Source of the DNA: Paracoccaceae bacterium
Lineage (GTDB): Bacteria > Pseudomonadota > Alphaproteobacteria > Rhodobacterales > Rhodobacteraceae
Direction of reading: 5' to 3'
DNA length: 64,000 nt
Assembly: GCA_020630695.1 (NCBI GenBank)
Contig: JAHDIS010000001.1
Span: forward strand, 50,887 to 114,886
This document shows, in pieces, positions 37,704 to 46,795 of this stretch (position 1 is its first letter; every line of letters begins with the position of its first letter). A program made the translations under genes and the position numbers. The notes beneath the pieces were generated by a model. The model did no database searches and was not told the origin of the DNA. It worked only from the letters and a program-made list of their open reading frames with translations.

Positions 37704-37887
37704 GCTAACCGCATCCCGCCACCTTCTACACACTCAACCCCTAGAGTTGAAATACGCGCAAAATGCGGCGATTTTTAGGTATCCGCCCCACAAAAGGCCT
37801 GTTCTATGGGGCAATTTCAGGAAACTGGTGCCCACTAGTTAACAGTAGCCATCTCTAGCAGAATTGTTGCAATTCTGGAACCGGGAG

Positions 37888-39255
37888 CTACCCAGCGCTT
37901 TTCCCCGCCAAAGCCACAATCTCGGACCAGTTCAGCCAAAGAGCGAGAGCCGCAGCACAGAGGCCCAAAACGGCAAAAATCACGTCGTGGATTCCATCCC
38001 AGGCACCCATGCGCCGCGCCAGCCAGACAACGACCGGATAGGCCAAGACAAAGGCAACACCCTGCCCGATCAACGCGCCAATTAACCCGGCCTGTTCCAG
38101 CCCGATCAAAAGACACATGACCATGAGAACGGCACGCGCCAAGGCCAGTACAAAAAACCGTCTGCTATCGCCCGCTGCCAGCGCAGCCTGATCATAAGTC
38201 TGCACAATCAGCATGGGTATTTGGGCGCAGGCCAGCAAGACGACAACCGCACCGGCCATCGCATAGCGTGGGTCATACATGAGGTCGACCAACCAGACAC
38301 CAAGACAGGCAAAGACCGTAACCATACATAGCAACAGCGTTGTCACAGCAAAGCGCATCTTTCGAAGACGCAGAAAGTTTTCACGGCTCTCGGTCGGGGG
38401 GGTTTCGCGATAAATCGGGATCAGGATTTTGCGGGTCACAATACCGCCCAACAGCATCGGAAACGCCGCAAGGAAAAACCCGATGTTGTAAACGCCAAAG
38501 ACATCCAAAGGCAGATATTTACCAATCAGGATTTTGTCAGACTGCGTAAACACGAACCCGCAAACTGTCGCGAGGAAGACCCATTTCCCAAAATTGATCA
38601 ACTCGCGCGCAGCCGCCTTTTCCCACCGAAACCTGTTGCGCTCACCCGGCAGGAAGGCCGAGTTGATAAACACTTCGACAATGCTGCCCACGACGCCGGA
38701 CACAACCAGCGCCCAGACCGATCCGGTCCACCATGCCAAAAGAACCGCAACCACGACGCCTGAAAGTTGGGTCACCATGTCCAGCACCGTCACGCGCCCC
38801 AACATGAGATGACGGTTGGCCGTGTCCATACGGGTTGGTTTAAAGCCGGCAATCAACAGGGTCAGCGCCGCAACCGGCAAAATCTGCCCGAGCATCGGTT
38901 CATCATAAATCCACGCCATCGGGACGGCGGCCGCACAAGCCACCAGCCATAGGGCAAAACCCCGCATGACCTGTATTGTCCATGCGGTATTCAGAAACGC
39001 GCGGTCATCACCCCGTTTGCTTTGGAGGATGGCCGGTGTCACCCCAACATCCGAGAACTGCCCCAGTCCCATCAGAAACACCATCACAAGCGCCATCAAT
39101 CCAAACGCTTCCGGGAACAACAAGCGTGTCAGGATCAGGTTCGATGCCAGTCTGATGACCTGACTGAAGCCAAATCCCCCAACGGTCAAAACAGATGATC
39201 GCAAAACTCGGGCACCCAGCGATCCGCCGCGGAATTTATCCATCAAAGCGTTCAT
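37888..39255 (-). CDS. Wzx-type oligosaccharide flippase
   Basis: 455 residues from ATG 39253-39255, overlapping the GT2 stop (ATGA). It has twelve to fourteen hydrophobic segments with the MATE/MOP-superfamily pattern of polysaccharide flippases (RLASNLILTRLLFPEAFGL near the N-terminus; FSDVGVTPAILQ). It should flip lipid-linked repeat units across the inner membrane for the polysaccharide locus. The 184 bases between it and the PKS start (37704-37887) hold no gene and must contain the PKS promoter. Confidence 0.9.
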   Translation of the reverse strand: MNALMDKFRGGSLGARVLRSSVLTVGGFGFSQVIRLASNLILTRLLFPEAFGLMALVMVFLMGLGQFSDVGVTPAILQSKRGDDRAFLNTAWTIQVMRGFALWLVACAAAVPMAWIYDEPMLGQILPVAALTLLIAGFKPTRMDTANRHLMLGRVTVLDMVTQLSGVVVAVLLAWWTGSVWALVVSGVVGSIVEVFINSAFLPGERNRFRWEKAAARELINFGKWVFLATVCGFVFTQSDKILIGKYLPLDVFGVYNIGFFLAAFPMLLGGIVTRKILIPIYRETPPTESRENFLRLRKMRFAVTTLLLCMVTVFACLGVWLVDLMYDPRYAMAGAVVVLLACAQIPMLIVQTYDQAALAAGDSRRFFVLALARAVLMVMCLLIGLEQAGLIGALIGQGVAFVLAYPVVVWLARRMGAWDGIHDVIFAVLGLCAAALALWLNWSEIVALAGKSAG

Positions 39256-40085
39256 CGACCGCGACTCCATCCCTTGGCGCGGTGGCGGGTCAGTTTGCTG
39301 ATCAAGGCAACCCCTGTGTAAACCGCAAAGCCAACCGGACTACGCAGAGCCATACCCAGCGTCTTGCGCTTTGACATCGGCACTTTGTCGTCATTCTTTA
39401 GCAAGTCCGGGAATGCGCGGCCTATTTCATCCACTCCGACATCCTGACGTCGCCGGACCTTCACCAGATTGCGGAACCCTTCGGCAATCGGCCACGTATA
39501 TCCTGCGGCAACTCCAATCCGTTCAACTGGCGTGAAATTTAGCCTTACGAACGTATCGTCGGAAATGATCTTGGGGAATTCGTCCCACCGTTTGCGGCCC
39601 GGTGCGTTCACGGCAAAGACGCCACAACCAGGCACACATTCCGCCATGAAAGGAACCTGTCGCCAAATCCCTGCGTAGGCTCTGCTGATCCAGCCCTGTG
39701 CTGTCATTTCAACGAGTCCAGAAGCATAGCGCGGCTCGGACACATCAAGAACACCGGCAATCTGTTCAAGCAATGGCGCACTGACGACGACATCGGCATC
39801 CAGATAAATCCGGGTCGCGCCCCGCGCGGCTGCGTCCCCGGCGTTCAGGGCTGCGATCTTGCTGCCTTGTGCCAGTTCGATCACCTCAAGTGACCATCCA
39901 CGCCCTCCGAAATCGGAGGTTCTGGTCCGTGCGACTTCGGCGGTGCGGTCCGTACACCCGTTTGCCACAACGACCACTTGCAAGGAATCAATGCGTGACC
40001 AGCTCGAAGCCAAAACCGCATCGAGACAATCGCCAATCAGCGATTCTTCATTGCTGGCAGGAAGGATAACCGTCACCGGCTCCAT
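39252..40085 (-). CDS. GT2-family glycosyltransferase (ExoA-like)
   Basis: 277 residues. GT-A motifs are VILPASNEESLIGDCLDAVL, VVVANGCTDRTAEVA, YLDADVVVS (DxD) and DDTFVRLNF. One hydrophobic stretch lies near the C-terminus. It resembles the succinoglycan-type GT2 group by layout. It is coupled to the flippase downstream and divergent from the GT4 gene; the 175-base gap 40086-40260 probably carries both promoters. Donor sugar unknown. Confidence 0.88.
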   Translation of the reverse strand: MEPVTVILPASNEESLIGDCLDAVLASSWSRIDSLQVVVVANGCTDRTAEVARTRTSDFGGRGWSLEVIELAQGSKIAALNAGDAAARGATRIYLDADVVVSAPLLEQIAGVLDVSEPRYASGLVEMTAQGWISRAYAGIWRQVPFMAECVPGCGVFAVNAPGRKRWDEFPKIISDDTFVRLNFTPVERIGVAAGYTWPIAEGFRNLVKVRRRQDVGVDEIGRAFPDLLKNDDKVPMSKRKTLGMALRSPVGFAVYTGVALISKLTRHRAKGWSRGR

Positions 40086-40260
40086 GAATTGTGCCCCTTA
40101 CCTTCCGGCAGCCGTACCACTGCGGCCACACCTTACAAAAAACCCATACCTCTGGGCGAGGCTGTTTGCAGTTAACTATGGCCAAAGAATGAAACTGCCC
40201 AGCAATATACAAGGGCTGCTGTTACTTGCATCAATTTGAACACACCTCAGGAAGGCTTTC

Positions 40261-41499
40261 GTGACGCACCCCATGCGGATCGGTTACCTTGTCCCGCAAT
40301 TTCCGGGACAAACGCACATCTTTTTCTGGCGCGAAATTTTGGCGCTGGAAGCGATGGGGCATGACGTACATGTACTTTCCACGCGCAAACCTCCTCAGGG
40401 TCTGATTGCCCACGACTGGTCAAATGAGGCCATGGCGCGGACCACCTATCTGGGCCGCATGAATCCCGGTCTTGCGTTAGGCGGTCTGGCCCGACTGCTG
40501 CCAAGGGGCCTTCCTCTGTGGATGTTCAAGGAAGGATTCAGTTTTTCACGTGACGCCATGATCGCAACGCCAGCCGCAGAGGCCTTGTTGGCCTATTGCC
40601 GCACACACGCGCTCGACCACATCCACGTTCATTCCTGTGGCCGCGCCGCCTTGGTTGCTGCACTTGCCCGCAAAATGGGGGGCGCGCCCTATTCACTGAC
40701 CCTTCACGGGCCTTTGTCCGACTATGGTGCTGGACAAGCGTTTAAATGGCGCGGCGCATCTTTTGCGACGATCATCACGCAAAAGCTGTTGGGTGAAATG
40801 CAGCAGGCATTGCCCGGAGATTTGCCAGACCGACTGCCAATCAGACCGATGGGCGTCGACACCGATGTGTTGCGCCGGGCATCAAAATATACCCCGCCCG
40901 AACACGGTAGGCCGGTTCAGCTCTTTTCCTGCGCGCGCCTGAACGTCGTGAAAGGTCATCAGGATCTCATGAGTGCCATGCGCCAACTCTTGGATCAGGG
41001 TGTCGATGTCAGACTTGAAATTGCAGGTGAGGATGACGCCGGAGGCACGGGTTACCGATCCGAGCTTGAGGCGCATCTGAAAAAGCTACGCTTGCAGGAT
41101 CATGTCAAACTCTTGGGCGCAATTGATGCCGGAGCCGTAAAGCAAAAGCTGAACGACGCGCATCTGTTTGTGCTCGCCAGTTGGCATGAACCTCTCGGCG
41201 TTGCCTATATGGAAGCAATGTCCATGGGTGTTCCCGTCATCGGGACAAATGCAGGCGGTGTCGCAGAACTGATTTCAGACGGTCATACAGGCAAGCTGGT
41301 CGAACCCAAGAAACCGGCGGAACTGGCGCGCTCCATTCGGGAACTGATCGGCGACACCGATGCGATGATGCGCTTTTCGCAAGCGGGCCGCGCGCATGTC
41401 GAGGCCCACTACCGCGCATCCCTAGGGGCCGAAACGCTGGTTCAGGAAATCGCCATAGCGCAAGAGCGCGTTCAGAACTCTGAAACCGGGACCGACTGA
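40261..41499 (+). CDS. GT4-family glycosyltransferase
   Basis: 412 residues from GTG 40261, which has AGGAAGG six bases upstream; ATG 40273 is a weaker alternative. GT-B fold: YLVPQFPGQTHIFFWREI at the N-terminus resembles colanic-acid/exopolysaccharide GT4 enzymes. FSCARLNVVKGHQDLMSAM and EPLGVAYMEAMSMGVPVI (E-x7-E) lie in the C-lobe. Its 3' end overlaps the convergent secreted-protein gene by 28 bases. Confidence 0.9.
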   Translation: MTHPMRIGYLVPQFPGQTHIFFWREILALEAMGHDVHVLSTRKPPQGLIAHDWSNEAMARTTYLGRMNPGLALGGLARLLPRGLPLWMFKEGFSFSRDAMIATPAAEALLAYCRTHALDHIHVHSCGRAALVAALARKMGGAPYSLTLHGPLSDYGAGQAFKWRGASFATIITQKLLGEMQQALPGDLPDRLPIRPMGVDTDVLRRASKYTPPEHGRPVQLFSCARLNVVKGHQDLMSAMRQLLDQGVDVRLEIAGEDDAGGTGYRSELEAHLKKLRLQDHVKLLGAIDAGAVKQKLNDAHLFVLASWHEPLGVAYMEAMSMGVPVIGTNAGGVAELISDGHTGKLVEPKKPAELARSIRELIGDTDAMMRFSQAGRAHVEAHYRASLGAETLVQEIAIAQERVQNSETGTD

Positions 41500-44414
41500 T
41501 TGGGCGCGCCTTCAAAGGCAAGGGTTTCAATCGCAGTCAGAGTCACCCGACCTCGCGGTCCATCCGCAATCAACTGCTCGCCCTCCCGGGTAAACACATA
41601 GTCATTGCTGACACCGGGCAACACGGCGCGATCCTGCCCGGTGCCACCATGCATGTGATCCGACCCGCCGCTGGAAATCAGCGTGTCATTTCCGGACCCG
41701 GCGATCAGCACGTCCTCTTGGCTGGTGCCCTGCAACCTTTGGTTTCCGGAACCTGCAATACGCGTGATACCATCGGCAAAGACTGACGCTTCGCGCTGCT
41801 CCCATCCGGTCGGTGCCGAAGCGTTGAAAGCCATCAACATGTCCCAACGTGGATTGGCATCGCTCAGATGGCGCAATGCCCCCCAACTGCCCCATTGCGT
41901 CGCCGGCGCAACGTCCACGAATGCGTTGAACAACGTCCCTCCCGACTCAACCCATCCTGTCAAAAGAAACTCATACAATTTTGCCATTTCGGGCGTGTAG
42001 TTGAACTCTGTAAAGAAGTCGGTCAGCCGCTCGTCGTTGACCTGAGCGCCATGGCCGGCAACATGGGTGCCACCCTCATACATCACCAACCGAAGACCTG
42101 CCTTGCGGGCCGCTGCACCATGGTAGGGAAAGATTTCCTGCGTAAGCTCCTGAAGTGATCCTTCCTGCAGAGCAAGCGCAACAGGGGCGATGGCTGCTTC
42201 AAATCGGTTCTGCTTCACAAATTCCCGAAGCGCCACACGTCGCAACCCCTGACGGCGACCTTCTGCTTCGGCCAAAGCCTCGGCCCGATCCAGCCATTCG
42301 GTCATGATCGGAGCCATTTCAGCGCCGCCCATTTCGTACCCAAAGTAGCCAGTCACAGCATAGGCATCAAAGCTCTCGCTCGGAGCACGTCCAAGCGTCA
42401 GAAAAGCCAACGGAGCCTCCAGAATGCTTTCTTCCAGACCCGGCCATCCCGTGTGCGTCGACACGACCCGCACCAAACGAGCAGATGCCTCGCTGCCGAA
42501 AACGTCTGTCCACACATCCATGACCTGCGCAGCCCGCAAACCATAGAATTGCATCCATCCGGTTTCGGATTCGCCCCAGCGCAATTCAGCCTGTTGCCCG
42601 GCCCAAACCGCCTGCGGGAAAATAAAGTTCCAAACCTCGTTCGAATACTCGACATAGGCTTTCAAACCGGGGTCGAGTCCATCTTTGACGGCCTCGGCAA
42701 ACCGCCTGACATAAACGTCGTCCGCAAGGTGTGGCATGGTAAACCAAGGGTCTGCACCGATCTGGTTGGCCAGCTGGATCATGACCTCGTGCGGAACACC
42801 CCAAGTGGTCCAATTGGCGTCGGTCAGGCGCGGACGGTCTTCCCAGCTTTGAATTGGAGATCCGTTTGTCATCATCCAGTCCATGAACCGGACCGACCGG
42901 AGGTCCCGAATGCGCTCGACCCACAAGGGATTGAACAGCACGCCTGCCTCATGCAAATCGATATGATCTTGTCTCAGAATTCGAATATTCCGGATGGGAT
43001 CTTTTTCCGGAATCTTCTTGATAACGACGCCAACCAATCCATCGCCCGGCGCGTAGGAAAAGGTGATCTGCCCCTGTTCGTACCGCACCCGCCGAACGCG
43101 GCCAGACAGCTCAATCTCTCCGGTCCCGTCGTAGAGCAACACGTAGTCGCCGCGCAGGTGTTTTGCCTCTTCAGGCTGGTCCGTCAGCAAAACTGCTTCG
43201 AGGCGCTCCACGCCTTCGGGCATCGCGATAGGCCAACCATTTTCATCAAGGTGCCCGCCGGCACGCAGCTGCTCAGACGTAAACCCACCCCACTGATCGG
43301 GTAAATGCCCCACCCAGTCCCGGGCGGTTTTCATCAGATCGATGAAGGGATGCTGAGTCGACCAGTCAGCCACGCCGTTCAACCCCATCCCAAGGGCCGG
43401 TGCCCCATCCGGGCGAATACCACGAGGCGGCAGCGCAACGGGCTGTCGTTCGGGCAAGGGTGCCTGTTCGGCTTGCGCCGCCACGGCTTGTTCAACCGCG
43501 ACCGCTTGCGCGGCCTCTTGCGGAGTTTCTGGCATGGCCTCCCAGATTAACCCGGCAATTTGCGGATAGGCTTGCACCAGATCCGGATGCATCGTTGCGG
43601 GCGGTTGCCAATCAGCAGGTGGTGGGGTCTCGAAAATGGCGGCATATGTGATCATAGCCACTAATAGGTAGAGCGATTCAGTCCCGTGCGGGGCATCGTC
43701 TGTGAAAAACACCTCCGAGGGCAATCCAGACAGCTGGCCCCCTTCGGCAAGCAACGATGAAAGTATCCGGGCGGTTGGCACGCGTCTCACGACGAGATTG
43801 GGACGGGCCTTTGCAATATCTTCGGCAAGCTCGTCGTACCAGCCAACATGCTGATCTGCGTTGAACGCGAGATAGCGTTCAAACGCGGCCGCGTTTGGTG
43901 GAAACGAACCGGTCACCTCGCCCATGGCGGCCCAGCCTTCGTAAACATAAAGCCGAGAGCCGGGGGAATTTTTGGTGGTCCAATCAAACAACCGCAGCAA
44001 CGCCGTCAAAGGGCTGTCGCCGGTTGGATTGTCGCCGTCATAGGGAACGTCAGGCAATTGATATTGAATAAAGTTGGCCGGTGCCACGACAACGGCATCA
44101 AACTCTGCTTCGCCAAAGGCATTCCGATCAGGCGACCATGCACCCCTGACTCCCGGAAAGGACCAGTTCGCGCTTGGCGGCAAACCGTCTGCAAAGTTCC
44201 GCAGAAACCCCCACTGACCGTCCGTCGAGAATTGCCTGCCCGACGCCTTGGCCATTTGATTGATCCAATGCGGGACATTGGTATGATCCGCGTCTTCGCT
44301 CAGGTGATTGATCAGCGAATTGCCAAAGAAGTACGCTTTACTCTGGTCGCGTTCGGCGAAAACGCCGGATGGCAGCGCGACAAACGCCAACATGGTTAGC
44401 AGCACTCGGATCAT
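41472..44414 (-). CDS. secreted SGNH-hydrolase-like / glycosidase-like protein with C-terminal RTX repeats
   Basis: 980 residues from ATG 44412-44414, with AGGG upstream. It has a signal peptide at 1-20 (LLTMLAFVALPSGVFA). Residues 20-270 look like an SGNH esterase: FFGNSLINHL for the GDSL block and DDAPHG for the D-x-x-H block. An Ala/Gln/Pro-rich linker lies near 305-345. Residues about 360-880 form a long domain with VEYSNEVWN near 590, a motif I associate with TIM-barrel glycosidase-like 'cellulose-binding' proteins, where Glu would be catalytic. Residues about 900-930 hold Ca-binding repeats (GSGNDTLISSGGSDHMHGG), suggesting type I secretion. It probably trims, deacetylates or binds the locus polysaccharide; enzyme activity is unproven. 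Confidence 0.8.
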   Translation of the reverse strand: MIRVLLTMLAFVALPSGVFAERDQSKAYFFGNSLINHLSEDADHTNVPHWINQMAKASGRQFSTDGQWGFLRNFADGLPPSANWSFPGVRGAWSPDRNAFGEAEFDAVVVAPANFIQYQLPDVPYDGDNPTGDSPLTALLRLFDWTTKNSPGSRLYVYEGWAAMGEVTGSFPPNAAAFERYLAFNADQHVGWYDELAEDIAKARPNLVVRRVPTARILSSLLAEGGQLSGLPSEVFFTDDAPHGTESLYLLVAMITYAAIFETPPPADWQPPATMHPDLVQAYPQIAGLIWEAMPETPQEAAQAVAVEQAVAAQAEQAPLPERQPVALPPRGIRPDGAPALGMGLNGVADWSTQHPFIDLMKTARDWVGHLPDQWGGFTSEQLRAGGHLDENGWPIAMPEGVERLEAVLLTDQPEEAKHLRGDYVLLYDGTGEIELSGRVRRVRYEQGQITFSYAPGDGLVGVVIKKIPEKDPIRNIRILRQDHIDLHEAGVLFNPLWVERIRDLRSVRFMDWMMTNGSPIQSWEDRPRLTDANWTTWGVPHEVMIQLANQIGADPWFTMPHLADDVYVRRFAEAVKDGLDPGLKAYVEYSNEVWNFIFPQAVWAGQQAELRWGESETGWMQFYGLRAAQVMDVWTDVFGSEASARLVRVVSTHTGWPGLEESILEAPLAFLTLGRAPSESFDAYAVTGYFGYEMGGAEMAPIMTEWLDRAEALAEAEGRRQGLRRVALREFVKQNRFEAAIAPVALALQEGSLQELTQEIFPYHGAAARKAGLRLVMYEGGTHVAGHGAQVNDERLTDFFTEFNYTPEMAKLYEFLLTGWVESGGTLFNAFVDVAPATQWGSWGALRHLSDANPRWDMLMAFNASAPTGWEQREASVFADGITRIAGSGNQRLQGTSQEDVLIAGSGNDTLISSGGSDHMHGGTGQDRAVLPGVSNDYVFTREGEQLIADGPRGRVTLTAIETLAFEGAPNQSVPVSEF

Positions 44415-44529
44415 GAAATTGCCCTGCTTTGGTAATTGGTTGCCTTGCCCTGCCAACACTATGCCCGACTGCGCATCAACGCGCAAAGGCGTGGTGGCAA
44501 CAAGCGCGGAAATCCGCGTGAAAAGCGGG

Positions 44530-44557
44530 TTTTCATTTAGGAATTGCTGCGTATAGT
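44530..44557 (+). promoter_or_regulatory. possible promoter of the leuA leader
   Basis: TTTTCA at 44530-44535 and TATAGT at 44552-44557, 16 bases apart, directly upstream of the leader peptide. If used, the start point would fall within a few bases of the leader ATG, giving a nearly leaderless message; the leader ATG also lacks a clear Shine-Dalgarno. Weak hexamers, so low confidence. Confidence 0.3.
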
Positions 44558-44564
44558 GCAGGCC

Positions 44565-44651
44565 ATGACAATGATCCGCCATACCGCAAACACTCAGCGC
44601 CTTCAGGCGCCGCTTGCGCTTGGCCTGCGTCTTCTCCTAACACGCCTCTGA
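44565..44651 (+). CDS. leuA leader peptide, leucine-rich
   Basis: 28 residues (MTMIRHTANTQ, then a Leu-rich second half). Eight codons are leucine: CTT, CTT, CTT, CTG, CTT, CTC, CTA, CTC, all after position 12, with three consecutive at positions 23-25, one of them the rare CTA. The stop lies inside the first arm of a hairpin. This is the design of a leucine attenuator in which ribosome stalling reports leucyl-tRNA supply. leuA begins 79 bases downstream. Confidence 0.9.
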   Translation: MTMIRHTANTQRLQAPLALGLRLLLTRL

Positions 44652-44698
44652 GCGTGCCGTTCCTGGCGCGTCCGCTCAGAGGATACGTGATCGCGCCA
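44645..44698 (+). promoter_or_regulatory. alternative hairpins of the leuA attenuator
   Basis: Perfect ten-base arms CCTCTGAGCG (44645-44654) and CGCTCAGAGG (44673-44682) form one helix. TGGCGCG (44664-44670) and CGCGCCA (44692-44698) form a second that crosses the first, so only one can form at a time. The leader stop codon (44649-44651) sits in the first arm, so a ribosome there would block helix one. No T run follows either helix, so control may be through translation or Rho rather than a classical terminator (inference). Confidence 0.75.
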
Positions 44699-44730
44699 AG
44701 TGAACCTGAGAAGACAAGAAAGACACCGAC

Positions 44731-46293
44731 ATGACTGATCAAACCAAAGACCGCGTGCTCATCTTTGACACGACCTTGCGCGATGGCGAACAAAGCCCGG
44801 GCGCGACCATGACCCATGATGAAAAGCTCGAGATCGCTGAGCTGCTGGACGACATGGGTGTGGACATTATCGAAGCGGGTTTTCCAATCGCCTCCGAGGG
44901 TGATTTCCGCGCCGTGTCCGAAATCGCTGAACGATCCAAGGACGCCGTGATTTGCGGGCTGGCCCGCGCACAGTTGCCAGATATCGACCGCTGCTGGGAA
45001 GCAGTCAAACACGCTGGCAAACCACGCATTCATACCTTTATCGGGACATCCCCACTGCATCGGGCGATTCCAAACTTGACGATGGATGAAATGGCAGACC
45101 GGATTCACGAAACGGTCACCCATGCGCGCAATCTGTGCGATAATGTTCAGTGGTCGCCCATGGACGCAACACGCACCGAATGGGACTACCTCTGCCGGGT
45201 TGTCGAAATCGCCATCAAGGCCGGTGCCACAACGATCAATATCCCGGATACAGTGGGCTATACCGCCCCGCGCGAGTCGGCTGATCTGATCAAGCGCCTG
45301 ATCGAAACGGTCCCCGGCGCGCCTGATGTTGTTTTCGCCACGCATTGTCACAATGACCTTGGCATGGCCACGGCAAACGCCTTGGCCGCCGTAGAAGGCG
45401 GGGCGCGTCAGATCGAATGCACCATAAACGGTTTGGGTGAACGGGCGGGCAACACCGCCTTGGAAGAAGTGGTCATGGCCATCAAGACCCGCAGTGACAT
45501 CATGCCCTTCACCACCGGGATCGAAACCAAGAAGATCATGCACATCTCACGAAGGGTTGCGACGGTTGCTGGATTCCCGGTTCAGTTCAACAAGGCAATT
45601 GTCGGCAAAAACGCCTTTGCGCATGAATCCGGCATCCATCAAGACGGGATGCTGAAGAACGCCGAGACGTTTGAAATCATGCGTCCAGAAGATGTGGGTA
45701 TTGCCGGAACATCCTTGCCACTTGGCAAGCATTCCGGCCGCGCCGCGCTGCGGGCCAAGCTCAAGGAATTGGGCGTCGAAGTCGGTGACAACCAACTCAA
45801 GGACATCTTTGTACGGTTCAAGGAACTGGCTGATCGCAAGAAAGAGGTCTACGACGATGACATTCTTGCGCTTGTGTCTGCCACTGCCGATGAAGAAACC
45901 GATAGCCTTCAGCTGGTGAACATGTCCGTTCATTGCGGCACAGGTGGTCCGGCGACTGCCGATCTTGAAATGGAGATCGATGGCAAGGAAGTGAGCGCCA
46001 CCTCACAGGGCGATGGTCCGGTTGATGCCACGTTCAAAGCCATTCGCATGCTGCATCCCAATGCGGCGCGCCTGCAACTGTACCAGGTTCACGCTGTAAC
46101 CGAGGGAACCGATGCACAGGCAACCGTTTCAGTCCGTCTGGAAGAGGACGGGATGATCGCCACCGGTCAATCGGCTGACACCGACACAGTGGTTGCCTCT
46201 GCAAAGGCCTATATCAACGCGCTCAACAGGCTGGTTGTCCGCCGCGAAAAAACTGGAAAAGACGTCAAAGAGATTAGCTATAAAGACGCTTAA
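44731..46293 (+). CDS. leuA: 2-isopropylmalate synthase
   Basis: 520 residues. It condenses acetyl-CoA with 2-ketoisovalerate in the first committed step of leucine synthesis. The catalytic HMGL-like barrel begins FDTTLRDGEQSPGATM (metal and substrate Asp/Arg). HCHNDLGMATANALAA supplies metal-binding His residues. The C-terminal third is the regulatory domain that binds leucine (GPATADLEMEIDGKEVSAT and following). The gene follows a leucine-rich leader with alternative hairpins and ends in TAA 8 bases before a hairpin. No other leu gene is adjacent. Confidence 0.97.
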   Translation: MTDQTKDRVLIFDTTLRDGEQSPGATMTHDEKLEIAELLDDMGVDIIEAGFPIASEGDFRAVSEIAERSKDAVICGLARAQLPDIDRCWEAVKHAGKPRIHTFIGTSPLHRAIPNLTMDEMADRIHETVTHARNLCDNVQWSPMDATRTEWDYLCRVVEIAIKAGATTINIPDTVGYTAPRESADLIKRLIETVPGAPDVVFATHCHNDLGMATANALAAVEGGARQIECTINGLGERAGNTALEEVVMAIKTRSDIMPFTTGIETKKIMHISRRVATVAGFPVQFNKAIVGKNAFAHESGIHQDGMLKNAETFEIMRPEDVGIAGTSLPLGKHSGRAALRAKLKELGVEVGDNQLKDIFVRFKELADRKKEVYDDDILALVSATADEETDSLQLVNMSVHCGTGGPATADLEMEIDGKEVSATSQGDGPVDATFKAIRMLHPNAARLQLYQVHAVTEGTDAQATVSVRLEEDGMIATGQSADTDTVVASAKAYINALNRLVVRREKTGKDVKEISYKDA

Positions 46294-46300
46294 CTAAGGA

Positions 46301-46323
46301 TTGGCGGGCGTAGTGCCCGCCAA
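46301..46323 (+). terminator. hairpin after leuA
   Basis: Nine-base perfect stem TTGGCGGGC (46301-46309) with GCCCGCCAA (46315-46323) and a five-base loop, 8 bases after the leuA stop. There is no T run, so it may act as an RNA-stabilising 3' hairpin or an imperfect terminator. Confidence 0.5.
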
Positions 46324-46345
46324 ACATTTGCGGAAGACCAGACCT

Positions 46346-46795
46346 GTGCCCATCATCAGCAAGATCATGCATGAACACCGGTTGCTCTACATGGATCACT
46401 CCGGTGTCATTACTGCGACAGATGTCGCAGACAACTACCATCAGTTTCGCAAAATGCCCGGCGCTCATCACGTTCGGTTCGTGTTGGCCGACCTGCGCCA
46501 TCTTGAAGGCCTGCGCGCCTATTTTGACGGAATGACTTCGGTTGCGCACATCATCGTGGCCGATGGTGAGGAAATGGAAGAACCGTGGGAAATTGCTTTG
46601 GTCAGCGATGACACGGGCCAGTATCCACTGTTGCTGGACTACGCATCACAAGTGCGCCGATCAGGCAAACTGCGCTGCGAAGTGCTGCCAACACTGGAAC
46701 GCGCACTGGATTGGATGGGTCTGGCCCAGGACGTTTTGCACGATATCGAGACTGCCAAGAGCGGCACAGTTCAGAGCATCGACGGAACCACCTGA
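46346..46795 (+). CDS. conserved hypothetical protein, 149 residues
   Basis: I choose GTG 46346 (reads PIISKIMHEHRLLYM after the start) because the longer frame would begin inside the leuA hairpin; ATG 46367 is also possible but has no Shine-Dalgarno. It is a small soluble alpha/beta protein. HRLLYMDHSGVITATDVADNY, then RFVLADLRHLE, recall the alternating strand/helix pattern of SpoIIAA/STAS-like domains, but I cannot confirm this. The 3' end overlaps the convergent dehydrogenase gene by 25 bases. No function assigned. Confidence 0.6.
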   Translation: MPIISKIMHEHRLLYMDHSGVITATDVADNYHQFRKMPGAHHVRFVLADLRHLEGLRAYFDGMTSVAHIIVADGEEMEEPWEIALVSDDTGQYPLLLDYASQVRRSGKLRCEVLPTLERALDWMGLAQDVLHDIETAKSGTVQSIDGTT

